Below are positions 7,114 to 8,520 of a DNA stretch of 8,520 nt, one piece after another. Below the pieces are notes generated by a model. That model did no database searches and had not been told where the DNA came from. It saw only the letters and a program-made list of their open reading frames with translations. The translations under genes were made by a program, and so were the position numbers. This stretch comes from Pseudomonadota bacterium. Its GTDB lineage: Bacteria; Pseudomonadota; Gammaproteobacteria; Steroidobacterales; Steroidobacteraceae. The stretch spans positions 1 to 8,520 of the forward strand of contig JAJYTX010000089.1 in assembly GCA_021792815.1 (NCBI GenBank), read 5' to 3'. Each line of letters opens with the position of its first letter. Position 1 is the stretch's first letter.

Positions 7114-7971
7114 ATGACGACCCGCTTCAGCGCCGCGCGCGCGCGCCGTGCCCGTTCATTCGCCGCGGCGCTGCTGCAGCTCGCGGTGCTGCGGCCGCTG
7201 GTCACGCGGGCGGCAATCGAACCGTCCCACACGGCTGCGACGCCGGCCAGCCACACCTCCCCGGCGAAGCCGCCGGCCAGCCACACCTCCACGGCGAAGC
7301 CGGCGCCGGGCATGCGCTTGCCGGCCCGCGCCTGGTACCGCCGGCCCTGGGTGCTGCCCACCGCAGGGGTGGTGGCGTTCCTGGCTGCGATGCGAATCCA
7401 CGAAGGTCCGGCCCACGGACCGTTCGGCATCGATTACAAGCTGAAAATGCAGGACAAAAACGGGATTTTCTCCCGTTCGAACCAGCTGGGCCTGGAATAC
7501 GGCACCGTGGCCGCCGAGGCGGCCGGCGCCTTGTTTCTCGGCAATCACAACGGCCTGGGCCATACATTCTGGCAGGCCGCCGACGCGTCAGTGTTTGCCG
7601 GCGCGGCCGCGCAGCTGTTGAAATTCACCTTCAGCCGTGCGCGGCCCTACCAGGACCGTGGACCGAACGCGTTTTTTTCCGGCCATGGCGATCAGAGCTT
7701 CCCGAGCGGCGAGCTGACGCTGCAGGCGAGTTTCGTCACTCCGTTCATTCTCGACTACCGACATCGCTATCCGTGGATCTGGGCCGCGGAGCTGTTGCCG
7801 CTCTACGACGCCTACGGCCGTATGAAGAGCCAGGGACACTGGCAGTCGGACGTTCTGGCCGGCTGGGCCCTCGGCACGGCGTTTGGTTACTGGGCCACGC
7901 AGCGGCGCATCCCGCTGCTCGTCGAGATCCTGCCGCACGGCCTGTCGGTCGGGTTCTACAAGCGGTTCTGA
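7114..7971 (+). CDS. PAP2-superfamily membrane phosphatase with altered PSGH motif
   Basis: A 285-residue protein of the type 2 phosphatidic acid phosphatase superfamily, which dephosphorylates lipid phosphates such as undecaprenyl pyrophosphate or phosphatidic acid at the membrane. The three catalytic motifs are at 170-178 (KFTFSRARP, the KX6RP motif), 197-200 (PSGE) and 236-246 (RMKSQGHWQSD, matching RX5HX3D with H242 and D246). The second motif should read PSGH; here E200 replaces the His. The N terminus is Arg-rich followed by a hydrophobic run (about 15-31), a signal anchor or signal peptide, then a Pro/Ala/Ser/Thr/Lys linker made of two copies of a ten-residue repeat (44-63), then a hydrophobic segment near 77-95. 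It ends in FYKRF. ATG at 7114 has GAGGTGG (7099-7105) upstream; GTG at 6967 is a weaker alternative. The substrate is unknown. Confidence 0.88.
   Translation: MTTRFSAARARRARSFAAALLQLAVLRPLVTRAAIEPSHTAATPASHTSPAKPPASHTSTAKPAPGMRLPARAWYRRPWVLPTAGVVAFLAAMRIHEGPAHGPFGIDYKLKMQDKNGIFSRSNQLGLEYGTVAAEAAGALFLGNHNGLGHTFWQAADASVFAGAAAQLLKFTFSRARPYQDRGPNAFFSGHGDQSFPSGELTLQASFVTPFILDYRHRYPWIWAAELLPLYDAYGRMKSQGHWQSDVLAGWALGTAFGYWATQRRIPLLVEILPHGLSVGFYKRF
7241..7300 (+). repeat. 30-bp tandem duplication inside the PAP2 gene
   Basis: Two adjacent 30-base units (7241-7270 and 7271-7300) differ only at 7261 (c) versus 7291 (a). They encode PASHTSPAKP and PASHTSTAKP in the linker after the signal or anchor segment. 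Near identity at DNA level, including third codon positions, points to a recent duplication by slippage; copy number may vary between strains. Confidence 0.93.
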
Positions 7972-8151
7972 ATACGCCGCGGCACGGGCCGCGATGCCGC
8001 CGGTGCGGCCCGCGTTCAACGGCTGCGCGACACGGCGCGCCGCGAGAAGCGCGCGGCACCCGATCCGGACCTGCACGGGCTCACCCTCACGCCCATCGAG
8101 GTCGACCGGCACGATCCGTTCGGCACTCTGACGCAGGTGGCTGTCTCCTGA
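7972..8151 (+). other. Start-less open stretch in frame beyond the PAP2 stop codon
   Basis: After the TGA at 7969-7971 the same frame stays open for 59 codons to the TGA at 8149-8151. Its base pattern looks coding: by hand count about 81, 58 and 83 percent G+C at codon positions one, two and three. The product would include RREKRAAPDPD and LHGLTLTPIEVDRHDPFGTL. There is no ATG, GTG or TTG in this frame with a ribosome-binding site, so it could be read only by passing the stop. It may be a decayed C-terminal extension, a gene remnant, or chance; the aligned antisense frame has the same bias. I do not call it a gene. Confidence 0.35.
7985..8012 (+). terminator. GC-rich hairpin after the PAP2 gene, possible terminator without U-tract
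   Basis: CGGGCCGC (7985-7992) pairs perfectly with GCGGCCCG (8005-8012) around a 12-base loop, beginning 13 bases after the stop codon. There is no run of T after it, so it would not be a classical intrinsic terminator; it could stabilise the mRNA end or assist Rho-dependent termination. An alternative pairing of GCGGCA (7979-7984) with TGCCGC (7995-8000) competes with it. Confidence 0.35.
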
Positions 8152-8202
8152 TCGCGTGTCGTCGCCTGACACGCTGCCCCCCGTCCCATCGCGCCGGTGG
8201 TC

Positions 8203-8232
8203 TTGACGACGCTCGCAGTTAAGGAGAGACTC
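8203..8232 (+). promoter_or_regulatory. Candidate promoter for the riboswitch transcript
   Basis: TTGACG at 8203-8208 matches the -35 consensus at five of six positions. With an 18-base spacer the -10 would be GAGACT (8227-8232), which matches TATAAT at only three positions. Initiation about seven bases later would fall at 8239-8240, exactly where the riboswitch closing stem begins, and this agreement is the main support. Confidence 0.35.
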
Positions 8233-8239
8233 GCGTCCG

Positions 8240-8417
8240 CGTACTGGTTCCTCGGCCCAAGGCCGGGGAGGCAAGAGGGAACGCGGTGAGACATGAGTCG
8301 ATGCCGCGGCTACCCCCGTAACTGTAAGCGGAGAGTCCGCGTCCGCGAAGGCCACTGGGAAACCGGGAAGGCCGGACGCAAGGCGATGACCCGCGAGCCA
8401 GGAGACCTGCCAGTACG
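8240..8417 (+). promoter_or_regulatory. Cobalamin (vitamin B12) riboswitch
   Basis: The conserved core is clear. The B12 box AGCCAGGAGACCTGCC is at 8396-8411, preceded by GCGATGACCCGCG. GGGAA is at 8277-8281 with GGTG at 8285-8288, CCCGTAACTGTAA at 8315-8327, and CCACTGGGAAACCGGGAAGG at 8352-8371. The closing stem P1 is eight perfect pairs, CGTACTGG (8240-8247) with CCAGTACG (8410-8417), and GCGTCC (8339-8344) pairs with GGACGC (8374-8379). Such elements bind cobalamins and, in most cases, switch off B12 uptake or synthesis genes or B12-independent isoenzymes. The regulated gene starts at the right edge of the window. Confidence 0.97.
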
Positions 8418-8459
8418 GTCACCCAACCGGTGGGCGGGGCGTACCATACGGAGCGGTCA

Positions 8460-8490
8460 TTCGCAGCGGTGACAGGGAAACCGATGCGAA
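8460..8490 (+). promoter_or_regulatory. Start-codon hairpin, probable translational expression platform of the riboswitch
   Basis: TTCGCA (8460-8465) pairs with TGCGAA (8485-8490), then after one G/A mismatch CGGT (8467-8470) pairs with ACCG (8480-8483). The nine-base loop contains AGGGA, the likely ribosome-binding site, and the ATG at 8484-8486 is buried in the stem. No U-run follows, which argues for control of translation rather than of transcription. A further hairpin, GTGGGA (8495-8500) with TCCCAC (8507-8512), lies within the first codons. Confidence 0.55.
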
Positions 8491-8520
8491 GGCCGTGGGA
8501 TCGACTTCCCACCGACCTCG
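8484..8520 (+). CDS. Start of a B12-regulated gene, product unknown (3' part outside window)
   Basis: ATG at 8484 follows AGGGA (8474-8478) with a five-base spacer and lies 66 bases beyond the end of the cobalamin riboswitch, a normal distance for the regulated gene. Twelve codons are visible (MRRPWDRLPTDL), too few to name a family. An in-frame GTG at 8469 is an alternative start but has no ribosome-binding site. From what is known of such riboswitches, candidates are a TonB-dependent B12 receptor, a cobalamin transport or synthesis gene, or a B12-independent isoenzyme; nothing in the sequence chooses among them. Confidence 0.5.
   Translation, partial: MRRPWDRLPTDL

Noticed and set aside
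7588..8355. Leftward open frame of 255 codons from the riboswitch into the PAP2 gene
   Set aside because: It crosses a clear riboswitch and the catalytic half of PAP2 on the other strand. Only the part at 7972-8150 remains ambiguous, and this is noted separately.
8471..8520. Start of a second, tandem cobalamin aptamer suggested by GGGAAACCGATGCGAAGGCC
   Set aside because: The words resemble the GGGAA...GGTG region, but the expected CCCGCAACTGT and B12 box do not follow before the window ends, and a ribosome-binding site plus ATG explains the sequence better.

Overview
The window is GC-rich throughout. Its coding frames have strongly G/C-biased third positions, and its gene content (quinol-type nitric oxide reductase, FNR-family box, cobalamin riboswitch) fits a proteobacterium, probably of the gamma or beta class. 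That placement is inference from style and gene content only; no rRNA or other marker is present.

Left part (1-3577) is a nitric-oxide module. A divergent pair is separated by about 490 bases: a leftward multi-pass membrane protein cut by the window edge, which resembles heme-copper oxidase subunit I / NnrS-type proteins, and a rightward, complete quinol-dependent nitric oxide reductase (norB, 778 aa) with all expected heme and FeB ligands. Between them lies a perfect FNR/Dnr/NnrR-type palindrome (TTGAT-N4-ATCAA), spaced from a possible -10 box as in class II FNR-type activation of norB. The pair is therefore probably induced by low oxygen and/or NO. No nitrite reductase, norC, norD, norQ or nos gene is visible.

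Middle part (3702-6697): a leftward sugar-nucleotide transferase of the mannose-1-phosphate guanylyltransferase type, convergent with norB, then a rightward FAD-linked 2-hydroxyacid dehydrogenase of the GlcD / D-2-hydroxyglutarate dehydrogenase type. They are separated by about 610 bases with no convincing gene.

Right part (6698-8520): a rightward PAP2-superfamily membrane phosphatase whose second catalytic motif reads PSGE instead of PSGH and whose N-terminal region carries a perfect-length 30-bp tandem duplication. Next comes a 59-codon open stretch in the same frame, beyond the stop codon, with no start of its own. Then comes a textbook cobalamin riboswitch (8240-8417) with an 8-bp closing stem and a complete B12 box. 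Downstream of it a hairpin holds a ribosome-binding site in its loop and an ATG in its stem; this is the probable start of a B12-regulated gene of which only 12 codons are inside the window.

I see no mobile elements, CRISPR arrays, tRNAs or rRNAs. The many long open frames opposite the real genes are by-products of high GC content. I did not find a clearly new multi-gene system. The most unusual items are the His-to-Glu change in the PAP2 protein, the small oxidase-like membrane protein sharing an FNR box with norB, and the start-codon hairpin behind the riboswitch.
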